Below are positions 1 to 7,509 of a stretch of DNA of 64,000 nt, piece by piece (positions within the stretch are counted from its first letter, which is position 1; each line of letters starts with the position of its first letter). The stretch is from Streptococcus infantis. Lineage in GTDB: Bacteria > Bacillota > Bacilli > Lactobacillales > Streptococcaceae. The stretch spans positions 1 through 64,000 of the forward strand of contig NZ_JYOV01000009.1 of the NCBI RefSeq assembly GCF_000963255.1, written 5' to 3'. The notes under the pieces are model-generated. The model did not search any database, had not been told where the DNA came from, and saw only the letters and a program-made list of their open reading frames with translations. The translations under genes were made by a program, and so were the position numbers.

Positions 1-33
1 CAATGTCATTAAGTTAGTAATCTAACTATTTGA

Positions 34-91
34 ATAGGAGATAGGATTGAGATCATCAAAGTGATTCTCTATCCTATCTTCTATTTTTTTT
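34..91 (+). terminator. Inward-facing terminator hairpin inside the IS left end
   Basis: A long imperfect hairpin (arms roughly 35-56 and 62-83, both built on AGATAGGAT and its complement) is followed by a run of eight T on the plus strand. It lies between the left inverted repeat and the end of the transposase. It would stop transcription entering the element from the left, which is a known IS strategy to limit activation or antisense reading. Confidence 0.6.
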
Positions 92-131
92 GCATAACAA
101 ATAAAGGTTTTTTCACCCTATTTTTTGAGAT

Positions 132-884
132 TTATGTTACTCTATAGATGAAATCAATTACCGATTGGGCCTTTATTTTTCTTGGATATTTTCGATTCGG
201 TCGAATAATAGATAACTGTTTCTTGAGGTAGTTTTTCAACTGGAGAGAAGAAAGGGAACCGTTAAAAAACAAACGGCAGGCATAAGTCGCATCTGAGAAA
301 CACACTTTATATCTTTGTTTTTTGTGACTACTGTCGATGGCAACTTGCGAGGTTACCCAACGACAAAAGTTAAAATTTGTAAATCGGGCAAAGATTTCTT
401 GGAGAATCCCTTCCTTCTTTTTGGCATGAAAATTGACCAAGCCAATACTGTATTTCAGGTCACGAAAACTAGTCTCTATGCCCCATCTGCTGGCGTAGAG
501 ATTTTTTAATTGTTGGACTGAATAGTCTGTATTTGTCACCAAAGTTTCGTATTTTCCTTCTTCCGCTTCTAAACGCACCAAACGAAAAGGAAGTTGGTAT
601 AGTTCAACAGGGTCATGTTTTTGACTTGTTTCTGGAAGAAAATCAAAAGTAGAATTGTGTGGAATAAAATGATAGTCATTGGGGAAATCACGATAAAGTT
701 TTTTGAGCTGATTGGTTTGCTTTCGTGATAATTTTAGAGAAAAGTTTTGATCAAAACACTCTGTATTTGGCAAGTTGAAGGAGGAACGCATGGATTGTTT
801 TCCATCTCGAATTCGGATGATATAAAGCCATCCTTTTTCTTGAAAATGAGCCATGAGATTGTAACTTTCATAGCCTCTATCCAT
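132..884 (-). CDS. IS4-family transposase, C-terminal part (out of frame with N-terminal part)
   Basis: This 250-residue frame carries the second catalytic Asp region (IMDRGYES, at its very start) and the third catalytic block YASRWGIETSFRDLKY, which fits the Y-x2-R-x3-E-x6-K signature of IS4 transposases. It lacks the first catalytic Asp, which lies in the upstream frame (DGSD). The ATG at 884 is probably just an internal Met of the full protein, since the frame is open upstream of it (LVIMDRG). A +1 shift near 895-905 would join it to the upstream part. As it stands it cannot give an active enzyme unless ribosomes shift frame. Confidence 0.8.
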   Translation of the reverse strand: MDRGYESYNLMAHFQEKGWLYIIRIRDGKQSMRSSFNLPNTECFDQNFSLKLSRKQTNQLKKLYRDFPNDYHFIPHNSTFDFLPETSQKHDPVELYQLPFRLVRLEAEEGKYETLVTNTDYSVQQLKNLYASRWGIETSFRDLKYSIGLVNFHAKKKEGILQEIFARFTNFNFCRWVTSQVAIDSSHKKQRYKVCFSDATYACRLFFNGSLSSLQLKNYLKKQLSIIRPNRKYPRKIKAQSVIDFIYRVT

Positions 885-1422
885 GATAACAAGAGCTTTC
901 TCGAAAGGGAGAAGCCTTCATCATCTGAATCAGAGCTAAGCGCTCATGTTGCGTATGTTTGTCTTGAATAGAAACATCTCTATACACTCCAGTCGTCAAG
1001 TCGTATAGGGCATTTATGTGTATGAGATTATAGGATTTAACATCCGTTTGGGTTTGGATAGAGGTTTCTGTATCCATGGGATTTCGAGGAATACAGATAT
1101 CACTCCCATCTGCAGCGAATATCGGAAGATTGGTGTTAAGTGGAATAGGTGCTGTAAATTCTTTAAATAAGGTATAGAAAGCCTCAGGTTTTATCTGATA
1201 GCGTCTTTGAACAAAGGCTGAATTTGAAACTGTCAGTCTAGCATCTAGTAATTCTTTTGACAGTGATTTTCCTCCCATTCCCAGAATGGTACGAATCATG
1301 GTTTCTAGTGATAACCTTCTTTTACGAGTAAAGGCCTGTTCATCTTGTTTGACGAGCTCAACTTTTTGACCAAGGATACTCTGAATACTCTTATTCAAGT
1401 GGGCTTTTATCTGTTTTATCAT
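877..1422 (-). CDS. IS4-family transposase, N-terminal part
   Basis: This 181-residue frame starts behind a strong ribosome binding site (AAGGAGGT, about 7 nt before the ATG). It contains the N-terminal domain and the first catalytic Asp (AADGSDI). Family resemblance ends at IQMMKAS; the following residues up to the stop are out-of-frame. The expected continuation (EKALVIMDRGYES) is present in the +1 frame. The full transposase would therefore span 132-1422. A one-base insertion is the simplest explanation. Programmed +1 shifting at the CCC-TTT-C stretch is possible but is not known to me for IS4 elements. Confidence 0.8.
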   Translation of the reverse strand: MIKQIKAHLNKSIQSILGQKVELVKQDEQAFTRKRRLSLETMIRTILGMGGKSLSKELLDARLTVSNSAFVQRRYQIKPEAFYTLFKEFTAPIPLNTNLPIFAADGSDICIPRNPMDTETSIQTQTDVKSYNLIHINALYDLTTGVYRDVSIQDKHTQHERLALIQMMKASPFRESSCYHG

Positions 1423-1540
1423 AGGAAGTACCTCCTTAACTATCAGTTTAGCACATAAAAAAAGAAACCCAAATACAGAATTGTATTTGAATTTCTTAAC
1501 TTAATGACATTGAGCTCGCGGGCTTGGTTTTTCTTATCTA

Positions 1541-2060
1541 TCACAAAATATTCCAAAATGAAATGGGTTCTTGATAGGCTTGGGGGAAGTCTCTTTTCAG
1601 GCTTTGGCAGGTGCGATAGGAAGGGATGAGATATCTTAGGATGAGGAGACTTCCCTGAAGGAAAGGTGGGATACCACTTAAAAACAGCAAGGAGAGAATT
1701 ATCAGGTTATCCCATAGGAGGATTTGTAAGGCAAAACGCCAGAATCTCGGTCTAATCTGGGAATAGAGTTGACTAAAGTGGTCACAAAGTTGGTTGGAAA
1801 GATAGGTAAACAGCACAGGGTGAAAGAAGATGAGCCAACCGCTATAAATCAAAATCCAATCCCAGGTAATACTCTTCGAAAATCAAATTCAAACCACGTC
1901 AGCTTCACCTTGCCGTACTCAAGTACAGCCTGCGGCTAGCTTCCTAGTTTGCTCTTTGATTTTCATTGAGTATAAGTCCCTCTTTAAATGTCAAAAATGC
2001 CAGCATGATTCCATCGATGATGAGGAGTTGAATGGTTTTGATGTAGATGATTTTTTTCAT
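1541..2060 (-). pseudogene. Small membrane protein gene split by a BOX element
   Basis: The 3' part (1541-1852) reads as a 103-residue membrane protein ending PISFWNIL. Upstream of the BOX element the minus strand starts at ATG 2058-2060 (MKKIIYIKTIQLLIIDG) and runs in frame into the element, where it meets a stop. Removing 103 bp (the element plus one TA) restores one open frame across the junction (KEGL-ITWDWILIYSGW). The restored protein is 138 residues, against 137 for the neighbouring paralogue at 2079-2492, with aligned landmarks N-L-x3-HFS-x-x-Y-x-Q and a C-terminal IS-x-W-x-x-L. The function is unknown. The disruption is seen directly; the ancestral state is inferred. Confidence 0.75.
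1869..1973 (+). repeat. BOX element (boxA-boxC, no boxB)
   Basis: About 105 bp with mirrored ends ATACTC...GAGTAT. The reverse complement contains TACGGCAAGGTGAAGCTGACG split across the boxA core, which differs by only a few bases from the widely used BOXA1R primer site. The other half (GCGGCTAGCTTCCTAG, then the TTTGCTCTTTGATTTTC stretch) matches boxC as I remember it. The boxB segment is absent. TA dinucleotides flank the element. It interrupts a membrane-protein gene. Confidence 0.8.
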
Positions 2061-2078
2061 GATAAAACCTTTTTTTCC

Positions 2079-2492
2079 TTAGAGACACTCCCACAAAGAG
2101 ATATGTTTGTCATAAAAGTCTGGATAGTTTTCTCTTAGGTGGCTAGCCGTTATATAATAAAAAGTAGAATGACAGGAAGTAAAGACTGGAGTAAGAGAGT
2201 AAAAATGTTGAGGGCCAGTGATGGCTAAAAAGACAAATAATAGTAGGTCAGCGGAGAGAATCTCTAAGTAGTAAAGGCGAATTTTTTTGTTCATCTGAGG
2301 ATAAATCTCAGAGAAATGTTTTTTGAGTCGATTGACCAAGCGAAATAGCAGTAGTCCTTGAGCAAGGATGAAAATGAAGCAAAAAATCAGGCCTCTCTCC
2401 AAAGAAAGTTCGTATCGGGGTCTGAAAGTTACCAACAGTAGCAAATCGCTGACTACGATGGCTGTAAAATGGATTCTAAAGAGATTTTTCAT
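2079..2492 (-). CDS. Hypothetical small integral membrane protein (paralogue of 1541-2060)
   Basis: The 137-residue protein starts MKNLFRIHF and has about four hydrophobic segments separated by short basic stretches, one being NRLKKHFSEIYPQMNKKIR near the middle. I do not recognise a named family. Its downstream neighbour is a broken paralogue of the same length, whose ATG lies 18 nt past this stop, so the two were once a co-transcribed pair. The start at 2492 follows a GGGAGG ribosome binding site. A good promoter lies immediately upstream. Tandem pairs of small membrane proteins can act in export, immunity or signalling, but nothing here decides between these. Confidence 0.7.
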   Translation of the reverse strand: MKNLFRIHFTAIVVSDLLLLVTFRPRYELSLERGLIFCFIFILAQGLLLFRLVNRLKKHFSEIYPQMNKKIRLYYLEILSADLLLFVFLAITGPQHFYSLTPVFTSCHSTFYYITASHLRENYPDFYDKHISLWECL

Positions 2493-2521
2493 AAGATGAC
2501 CTCCCTCTTTTATCTAGCTTC

Positions 2522-2550
2522 ATTCTACTCCAAAAGAATGGGAGTTACAA
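2522..2550 (-). promoter_or_regulatory. Promoter of the small membrane protein pair
   Basis: On the minus strand TTGTAA and TAGAAT are separated by 17 bp, about 30 bp upstream of the ATG at 2492. The spacer holds a short dyad (ACTCC...GGAGT). Confidence 0.6.
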
Positions 2551-2620
2551 GTAAAATGATAAAAAATTTTAGTAAGGAGATTCTATTAAGTCGGCTTGCT
2601 TTCTTTATTTGAGTTTCCTT

Positions 2621-3331
2621 CTATTTTTCCACTTCTTCATCATTCCAGACAAATAAAGCTCCGATTGCATTGAGGATATAAAAGATGTATTTTCCGATAT
2701 TGGCAAAGTTTCCTTGAATGCCAGCCTTTGTCAGCTGAACGAAATTGTAAATCAACCAAAATCCCCACTGAGTTGTCAGTTTCAATGCATTCAAAGCATT
2801 GGCAATGAGGGAGAGTGCAAAGGCAATAGTTGTTACGTAGGCAAGGAGATTCATCTTTCCTCCATAGCCGATATAGTTGGTCATAAATGCAAAGAGGAAG
2901 GCGATGATTGAAATGATGATGGCAGCTAATTTTATCTGTTTTTGGCTCATTTGGTTGGGTCTGCCTTCTTGCGAAGCTTCCCATTTCTTAATAGCAAAGG
3001 TATAAATGAGGAAGGTGACAGGATAGGTGATAATGGCTGCCTTATTTCCAAGGATATAGTCAATGGTGCCGGACAAAATCGTATTGACAATGCCAAAGTA
3101 ATTTCCCCATTTGCTTAATTTTCCCGTGAAACGAGTGGACAACATGGAAATCCCAACGTTGGTTACGGAAATCAATCCAAAGGGCACAAGGGCAGTCCAT
3201 GGGCCCCAGTCTACGAATTTATCGAGACGGGAGTTGAGGTAACCAGATGCGATCGCAATTCCAACGACCAGAGCAACCCCAAAGAGGTCAAACCATTTGG
3301 ATGTCGCAAAAATTTTTAGTGATTTTTTCAT
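2621..3331 (-). CDS. pnuC: PnuC-type nicotinamide riboside / vitamin transporter
   Basis: A 236-residue integral membrane protein with about seven hydrophobic segments. It shows the PnuC hallmarks: an early WGPWTALVPFG loop, the WGFWLIYNFVQL motif near residue 185, and a C-terminal NIGKYIFYILNAIG segment ending in Trp. PnuC proteins move nicotinamide riboside by facilitated diffusion, and a cytosolic kinase traps it for NAD synthesis. The gene is monocistronic, with its own promoter and only a short leader, so I see no room for a riboswitch. The ATG at 3331 is the only good N-terminal start, with a short basic N terminus (MKKSLKIF). Related Pnu proteins carry riboflavin or thiamine, so the exact substrate is inferred. 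Confidence 0.85.
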   Translation of the reverse strand: MKKSLKIFATSKWFDLFGVALVVGIAIASGYLNSRLDKFVDWGPWTALVPFGLISVTNVGISMLSTRFTGKLSKWGNYFGIVNTILSGTIDYILGNKAAIITYPVTFLIYTFAIKKWEASQEGRPNQMSQKQIKLAAIIISIIAFLFAFMTNYIGYGGKMNLLAYVTTIAFALSLIANALNALKLTTQWGFWLIYNFVQLTKAGIQGNFANIGKYIFYILNAIGALFVWNDEEVEK

Positions 3332-3362
3332 AGGTTAAAATATCTTTCTTTTTTTTACAAAC

Positions 3363-3391
3363 ATTCTACAACAAAATGAGAGTAACATCAA
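3363..3391 (-). promoter_or_regulatory. Promoter of pnuC
   Basis: On the minus strand TTGATG and TAGAAT are separated by 17 bp, placing the transcript start about 25 nt upstream of the pnuC ATG. Confidence 0.6.
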
Positions 3392-3401
3392 ATGCTAGAA
3401 A

Positions 3402-3432
3402 TAAAACCCTGAAAATCAAGCTTTCAGGGTTG
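3402..3432 (-). terminator. Rho-independent terminator after psaR
   Basis: On the minus strand a hairpin (AACCCTGAAA ... TTTCAGGGTT, 7-nt loop) is followed by TTATTTC. It lies 18 bp past the psaR stop. Confidence 0.75.
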
Positions 3433-3449
3433 GTAGGGGACTTGAGAAA

Positions 3450-4100
3450 TTAGTTCAGTTTTTCAACATAGAGCTGCTTGGCGATTTCTAGGCTGACTTG
3501 GAGTTCTTCATTCTTGTGAATGAGACTGAAGGTATTAGAGAAGCCATCAAACTGCTTGACTTGGAGTTTGTCTCCAATATGGATACTGTGTTTTTCCAAA
3601 TATTGGAGAAGTTCAAAGCTATCATGGACCCGAGTCAGTAGATAGGTCCCTGCTTCTTTGATATCAGAGAGTGGAAGGTTATTGATCTCAACTAAAAGCT
3701 CTCCCTTGGCAGGAATGGTTCCTCCATGGGGACAGGTTTTTGGAAAGCCTAACATTTTGTCTAATCTCTCGACAAAAAAGTCTGAAACCGTATGTTCTAA
3801 TACCTCAGCTTCATCATGAATCTGATTACTGGTATAGTCCAGATGGTGAACCAGAAAAACTTCAATGAGTCGGTGCTTTCGGTAAAGGTCAGATACAAGT
3901 TTTAAACCAATATCCGTTAGTAAGTAGCCCTTTTTCTGATCTTTTAGGATAAGATTTTCGGATTGCATGCGCTTGATCATTTCGGTTACAGCTGGAGGTG
4001 ATACCTGCATTCGAGCAGCGATTTCTTTATTGGTAATCTTAGGAAGTTCCATGCCAATCTCATAAATACATTTTAAGTAATCTTCTTTATTTGGTGTCAT
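3450..4100 (-). CDS. psaR: Manganese-responsive DtxR/MntR-family repressor PsaR
   Basis: The 216-residue protein has an N-terminal winged helix (MTPNKEDYLKCIYEIG; recognition region VSPPAVTEMIKRM), a metal-binding dimerisation domain with the HRLIEVFLVHHL segment and a C-P-H-G stretch (TCPHGG), and a C-terminal FeoA/SH3-like domain. The length suits the PsaR/ScaR/SloR class, which represses Mn ABC importers when Mn is sufficient. I chose the ATG at 4100 because AAGGAA lies 8 nt upstream. The in-frame ATG at 4127 has no ribosome binding site and would start at about the predicted transcript start. Its likely target is the operator upstream of psaB in this window. It follows tpx, separated by a terminator. 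Confidence 0.9.
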   Translation of the reverse strand: MTPNKEDYLKCIYEIGMELPKITNKEIAARMQVSPPAVTEMIKRMQSENLILKDQKKGYLLTDIGLKLVSDLYRKHRLIEVFLVHHLDYTSNQIHDEAEVLEHTVSDFFVERLDKMLGFPKTCPHGGTIPAKGELLVEINNLPLSDIKEAGTYLLTRVHDSFELLQYLEKHSIHIGDKLQVKQFDGFSNTFSLIHKNEELQVSLEIAKQLYVEKLN

Positions 4101-4129
4101 TCGCATTTCCTTGTTTATTATCTCCATCT

Positions 4130-4135
4130 AGTATA
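4130..4135 (-). promoter_or_regulatory. -10 element of psaR
   Basis: TATACT on the minus strand puts the transcript start near 4123, inside the first possible codons. This supports the downstream psaR start at 4100. No convincing -35 is visible because the region is occupied by the tpx terminator. Confidence 0.4.
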
Positions 4136-4136
4136 C

Positions 4137-4163
4137 CAAAAAAAGCTAGATTTCTCTAGCTTT
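4137..4163 (-). terminator. Rho-independent terminator after tpx
   Basis: A perfect 9-bp stem AAAGCTAGA / TCTAGCTTT with a 4-nt loop, followed by a T run on the minus strand. Confidence 0.8.
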
Positions 4164-4189
4164 CTGCCTTGTTATAAGTGGTCTTTCTT

Positions 4190-4684
4190 TTAGTCAAGCG
4201 ACTTTGCTGCTTCAATGGCTGCTTCAAAGTTTGGCTCACTGTTGATATTGTCCACGTATTCGACATAGCGGATGGTATTGTCAGTATCGAGAACAAAGAC
4301 TGCACGTGCGAGCAGATGCCACTCATTGATTAAGAGCGCGTAATCGCGTCCAAAAGAGTGGTCGAAGTAGTCTGAGAGCATGATGGCATTTTCAATTCCC
4401 TCTGCGCCACACCAACGTTTTTGAGCAAATGGAAGGTCCATAGAAACAGTAAGGACAACAGTGTTGTCCAAGCTAGCCAATTCTTGGTTAAAGCGACGAG
4501 TCTGAAGTGAGCAGATTCCAGTGTCGATAGAAGGAATGACACTCAAAATCTTTTTCTTACCATCAAAGTCAGCCAGTGATTTTTTAGAAAGGTCAGTTGT
4601 TGTTAGAGAGAAGTCAAGAGCCTTGTCTCCTACTTGTAGTTGTTTTCCTGTGAAAGTTACAGGATTTCCAAGGAATGTAGTCAT
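4190..4684 (-). CDS. tpx: Thiol peroxidase Tpx (PsaD)
   Basis: A 164-residue atypical 2-Cys peroxiredoxin of the Tpx type that reduces H2O2 and hydroperoxides using thioredoxin. The peroxidatic Cys is in [12 protein letters not shown] (about residue 58) and the resolving Cys in KRWCGAEG (about residue 92). The family-typical N terminus ([13 protein letters not shown]) supports the start, with GGAG nearby. It sits downstream of psaBCA with its own promoter, as in other streptococci, linking manganese uptake with peroxide defence, which matters in these H2O2-producing bacteria. Confidence 0.95.
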   Translation of the reverse strand: MTTFLGNPVTFTGKQLQVGDKALDFSLTTTDLSKKSLADFDGKKKILSVIPSIDTGICSLQTRRFNQELASLDNTVVLTVSMDLPFAQKRWCGAEGIENAIMLSDYFDHSFGRDYALLINEWHLLARAVFVLDTDNTIRYVEYVDNINSEPNFEAAIEAAKSLD

Positions 4685-4709
4685 AAGCTACTCCAATCTT
4701 TTTTCTTTC

Positions 4710-4739
4710 ATTCTACATTAAATGTTCAGAGTTTTCCAA
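4710..4739 (-). promoter_or_regulatory. Promoter of tpx
   Basis: TTGGAA and TAGAAT on the minus strand with an 18-bp spacer, downstream of the psaBCA terminator. Confidence 0.5.
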
Positions 4740-4763
4740 TAGTTTGACTGAAAATTGATTAGA

Positions 4764-4796
4764 CAAAAACGCCAATTCAAGGAGAATGACGTTTTT
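4764..4796 (-). terminator. Terminator after psaBCA
   Basis: An imperfect stem on the minus strand (AAAAACGTCATTC with GAATTGGCGTTTTT) ending in a T run, just past the psaA stop. The stem has a bulge, so partial read-through to tpx is possible. Confidence 0.65.
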
Positions 4797-4802
4797 AGAA
4801 AT

Positions 4803-5732
4803 TTATTTAGACAATCCTTCAGCAATCTTGTCAAGGTTGTATTTCATCATGTTGTAGTAGCTATCGCCTTCTTTTCCTTCTTCAGCGATAGAATCTGTAA
4901 AGATTTGAGCGTAGATTGGGATGTTTGTGTCTTGTGAAACAGTCTTCATTGGACGGTCATCCACACTTGATTCTACAAAGAGTGAAGGAGTTTTTGTTTG
5001 GCGAAGTTTTTCAACCAAGGTCTTGATTTGGTCAGGAGTTCCTTCTTCTTCAGTGTTGATTTCCCAGATGTAGGCACTTGGGACACCGTAGGCTTTAGAG
5101 AAGTATTTGAAGCATCCTTCACTGGTTACGATGAGTTTTTTCTCAGCAGGGATGTTGTTAAATTTCTCCTTAGCTTCCTTGTCAAGTTTGTCTAGCTTAT
5201 CAGTATATTCTTTGAGATTTTTTTCGTAGAATTCCTTGTTGCTAGGGTCTTTAGCGCTCAATTGTTTTGCGATATTTTTAGCAAAGATTATACCGTTTTC
5301 AAGGTTAAGCCAAGCGTGTGGGTCTTCTTTGCCTTTTTCGTTTTGGCCTTCAAGGTAGATAACATCAACGCCTTCGCTGACTGCAAAGTAGTCTTTGTTT
5401 TCAGTTTTCTTAGCATTTTCTACCAATTTTGTAAACCAAGCATTGCCACCAGTTTCAAGGTTGATACCGTTATAGAAAATCAAATCAGCTTGAGAAGTTT
5501 TCTTAACGTCTTCAGGAAGTGGTTCGTATTCGTGTGGGTCTTGACCAACAGGAACGATACTGTGAAGATCAATCTTGTCACCAGCAATATTTTTAGTAAT
5601 ATCAGCGATGATTGAGTTTGTGGCAACAACTTTTAGTTTTTGACCAGAAGCTGCATCTTTTTTTCCACTAGCACATGCTACAAGAGTAATAACGGAAAGA
5701 AAGAGAACAAGTAATGTACCTAATTTTTTCAT
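4803..5732 (-). CDS. psaA: Manganese-binding lipoprotein PsaA
   Basis: The 309-residue cluster A-I solute-binding protein captures Mn2+ (and unproductively Zn2+) at the cell surface for PsaBC. It has a lipoprotein signal with lipobox LVAC (Cys about residue 20). Metal ligands sit where the family has them: His in QDPHEYEP (about 67), His in KEDPHAWL (about 139), Glu in the VTSEGCF region (about 205) and Asp in the IFTDS region (about 280). I chose the ATG at 5732 because GGAGGA lies 5 nt upstream; the codon 12 nt earlier has none. It is the last gene of psaBCA. The gene is known in pneumococcus as an adhesin and Mn receptor. Confidence 0.95.
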   Translation of the reverse strand: MKKLGTLLVLFLSVITLVACASGKKDAASGQKLKVVATNSIIADITKNIAGDKIDLHSIVPVGQDPHEYEPLPEDVKKTSQADLIFYNGINLETGGNAWFTKLVENAKKTENKDYFAVSEGVDVIYLEGQNEKGKEDPHAWLNLENGIIFAKNIAKQLSAKDPSNKEFYEKNLKEYTDKLDKLDKEAKEKFNNIPAEKKLIVTSEGCFKYFSKAYGVPSAYIWEINTEEEGTPDQIKTLVEKLRQTKTPSLFVESSVDDRPMKTVSQDTNIPIYAQIFTDSIAEEGKEGDSYYNMMKYNLDKIAEGLSK

Positions 5733-5763
5733 TAGATCCTCCAATTTATTGGGGCTTTGCCCC

Positions 5764-6612
5764 TTATTTTAACAAATGTTTATTTTTCAGTTTCAAATAT
5801 CGTTGTTTTGGAGCGATAAAGAAGCTAATGAGAAAGAAACTAGCAGCTGTAAGCACGATACTAGAACCTGCCGCAACGTTAAAGCTATAACCGATAAAGA
5901 GTCCCAAAACTGAAGCTGTAGCTCCAAAGGTTGAGGAAAGGAAAATCATGCTTTTCAGGCTATTAGCATAAAGATAAGCAGTTGCAGCTGGGGTAATCAG
6001 CATGGCTACAATCAGGATAGTTCCGACACTTTGCATGGCTGTCACAGACACGAGAGTCAGGAGTACCATGAGAAGGTAGTGATAGAAATTGACAGGCATT
6101 CCCATGGCTTTGGCCAAGAGTTCATCAAAGGAAGTTATCAAGAGTTGCTTGAAGAAAATCCAGATTAACAAGAGAATGGCTGTCCCTACCCCCATGGTAA
6201 TAAACATATCCGTATCTTGGACGGCCAGGATATTACCAAAAAGGATATGGAAAAGGTCAGTTGAACTTTTAGCGACACTAATCAAGATGATACCGAGGGC
6301 TAAGAAAGAAGAAAAGGTAATGCCGATGGCGGTATCGCTTTTGATAATCGAGTTTCCCTTGATGTAGGTAATGATGATGGCAGCTAGCAATCCAAAGACA
6401 ATGGCTCCGATAAAGAAGTCAAGGCCCAAGATGAAGGAGAGGGCTACACCTGGTAAGACAGCATGTGAAATGGCATCTCCCATGAGTGACATCCCGCGTA
6501 GAATAATGAAACATCCTACAGCTCCAGCTACGACCCCGATGACAATGGCTGTTATCAAGGCATTTTGTAAGAAATGGAATTTTTGCAATCCATCGATAAA
6601 TTCTGCAATCAT
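5764..6612 (-). CDS. psaC: Manganese ABC transporter permease PsaC
   Basis: The 282-residue ABC-3 family permease has about eight or nine transmembrane segments. It carries the family's cytoplasmic coupling region ([21 protein letters not shown], about residues 40-60) and the conserved [25 protein letters not shown] stretch split across two helices. It forms the membrane channel for Mn2+ delivered by PsaA. The start overlaps the psaB stop by 4 nt (ATGA), typical of translational coupling. The order psaB-psaC-psaA matches other streptococcal loci. Confidence 0.95.
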   Translation of the reverse strand: MIAEFIDGLQKFHFLQNALITAIVIGVVAGAVGCFIILRGMSLMGDAISHAVLPGVALSFILGLDFFIGAIVFGLLAAIIITYIKGNSIIKSDTAIGITFSSFLALGIILISVAKSSTDLFHILFGNILAVQDTDMFITMGVGTAILLLIWIFFKQLLITSFDELLAKAMGMPVNFYHYLLMVLLTLVSVTAMQSVGTILIVAMLITPAATAYLYANSLKSMIFLSSTFGATASVLGLFIGYSFNVAAGSSIVLTAASFFLISFFIAPKQRYLKLKNKHLLK

Positions 6613-7331
6613 AGGTCACCTCCATTGAAAAAGAGTCGATTACCGTAAGCTTCTTTGAGATTGGCTTCGGTAAAAGTTTCTTTGGTCGGACCAAAGGCAA
6701 TCAGTTCCTTATTGAGAAGGAGTACCTGGTCAAAATAATGGGCAACCTTACCAAGGTCGTGGTGGACTATAAAGACGGTCTTGCCAGCTTTTTTCAAGTC
6801 TCTCAGCGTGTTCATGATGATCTCTTCACTGACAGAGTCAATCCCAACAAAGGGTTCATCCAAGAGAATATAGTCAGCCTCTTGAACCAGGCAACGCGCA
6901 ATCAAGACACGTTGGAATTGACCACCAGAGAGTTGACTAATCTGACGTTCTGCATAGTCAGAAAGACCGACAATTTCTAGTGCTTCAGCCACCTTCTTCC
7001 AGTGACTTGCCTTTAGAGTGTGAAAGAGTGGAATGGATGGATAGAGTCCCAGAGAGACACATTCTTTGACCTTGATAGGAAAGTTGTAGTCAATATGAAT
7101 TTTTTGCTCAACATAGGCAACTTTCTTAAGAGCTTTTTTCATTTCTTTATCATCGATAAAAGCTTGTCCTTCATGAGGGATAATGCCCAGCATTCCTTTT
7201 AATAAAGTTGATTTTCCAGCACCGTTTGGACCAATAATTCCGGTAATCGTTGGTCCTTGGAGCACTAGTGAAATATCCTTTAGTGCCAACGTTTCTTTGT
7301 AGGAGACACTGAGGTTTTCGATACGTATCAT
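6609..7331 (-). CDS. psaB: Manganese ABC transporter ATP-binding protein PsaB
   Basis: The 240-residue ABC ATPase has Walker [10 protein letters not shown] (about residue 34), the signature LSGGQFQRV, Walker [13 protein letters not shown] and the switch His in VHHDLG. It powers Mn2+ import through PsaC. It is the first gene of psaBCA and is expressed from a promoter overlapped by the PsaR-type palindrome, so low manganese should derepress it. The ATG at 7331 follows AGGAGG with about 7 nt spacing. Confidence 0.95.
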   Translation of the reverse strand: MIRIENLSVSYKETLALKDISLVLQGPTITGIIGPNGAGKSTLLKGMLGIIPHEGQAFIDDKEMKKALKKVAYVEQKIHIDYNFPIKVKECVSLGLYPSIPLFHTLKASHWKKVAEALEIVGLSDYAERQISQLSGGQFQRVLIARCLVQEADYILLDEPFVGIDSVSEEIIMNTLRDLKKAGKTVFIVHHDLGKVAHYFDQVLLLNKELIAFGPTKETFTEANLKEAYGNRLFFNGGDL

Positions 7332-7355
7332 ACAGTTATATTCCTCCTATCTTTT

Positions 7356-7384
7356 AATATACCTTAAAACAAAAATTAAGTCAA
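7356..7384 (-). promoter_or_regulatory. psaBCA promoter
   Basis: On the minus strand -35 TTGACT and -10 TATATT are separated by 17 bp. The -35 hexamer lies in the centre of the PsaR-type palindrome, so a bound repressor would block RNA polymerase. Confidence 0.85.
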
Positions 7385-7394
7385 GTTAATTTTT
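7371..7394. promoter_or_regulatory. PsaR/ScaR-type operator
   Basis: A 24-bp dyad: arms AAAAATTAA and TTAATTTTT flank GTCAAG. It matches what I recall of the published PsaR site of the pneumococcal psa promoter. It covers the -35 box of psaB and lies about 55 bp upstream of the pepO -35. Confidence 0.85.
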
Positions 7395-7448
7395 GTAAAT
7401 ATTTAAAATATTAACTAAAGAATAATCAGGAGGAGAAGGCATTTTTAA

Positions 7449-7477
7449 TTGCATTCCCCAGGGATTTTTGCTAAGCT
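7449..7477 (+). promoter_or_regulatory. Probable pepO promoter
   Basis: TTGCAT and TAAGCT with a 17-bp spacer and TG one base before the -10, about 30 bp before the ATG. Confidence 0.5.
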
Positions 7478-7509
7478 AGGAATAAGTGAAAAATGAAAGT
7501 GAGAACAAG

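Larger units (their letters stand above)
1..1512 (-). mobile_element. IS4-type insertion sequence with frameshifted transposase
   Basis: The ends carry matching terminal inverted repeats: CAATGTCATTAAGTTA at 1-16 and its reverse complement at 1497-1512. A DDE transposase in two overlapping frames fills the interior on the minus strand. The left end coincides with the window edge, so the element could extend slightly further left; a target-site duplication cannot be checked. The right end lies 28 bp from the stop codon of the neighbouring membrane-protein gene. The IS name is not assigned because no database comparison is possible here. Confidence 0.85.

Noticed and set aside
1869-1973. RUP element instead of BOX
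   Set aside because: The boxA core matching the BOXA1R primer site and the boxC half identify BOX. The flanking TA alone does not show RUP.
1956-2138. 60-codon plus-strand frame near the BOX element
   Set aside because: It crosses the repeat end and the antisense of two membrane-protein genes, and has no ribosome binding site.
3332-3400. Riboswitch (NAD or preQ1 type) upstream of pnuC
   Set aside because: The promoter leaves a leader of only about 25 nt, which is too short.
4101-4127. Upstream ATG (4127) as psaR start
   Set aside because: It has no ribosome binding site and lies at about the predicted transcript start, while AAGGAA serves the ATG at 4100.
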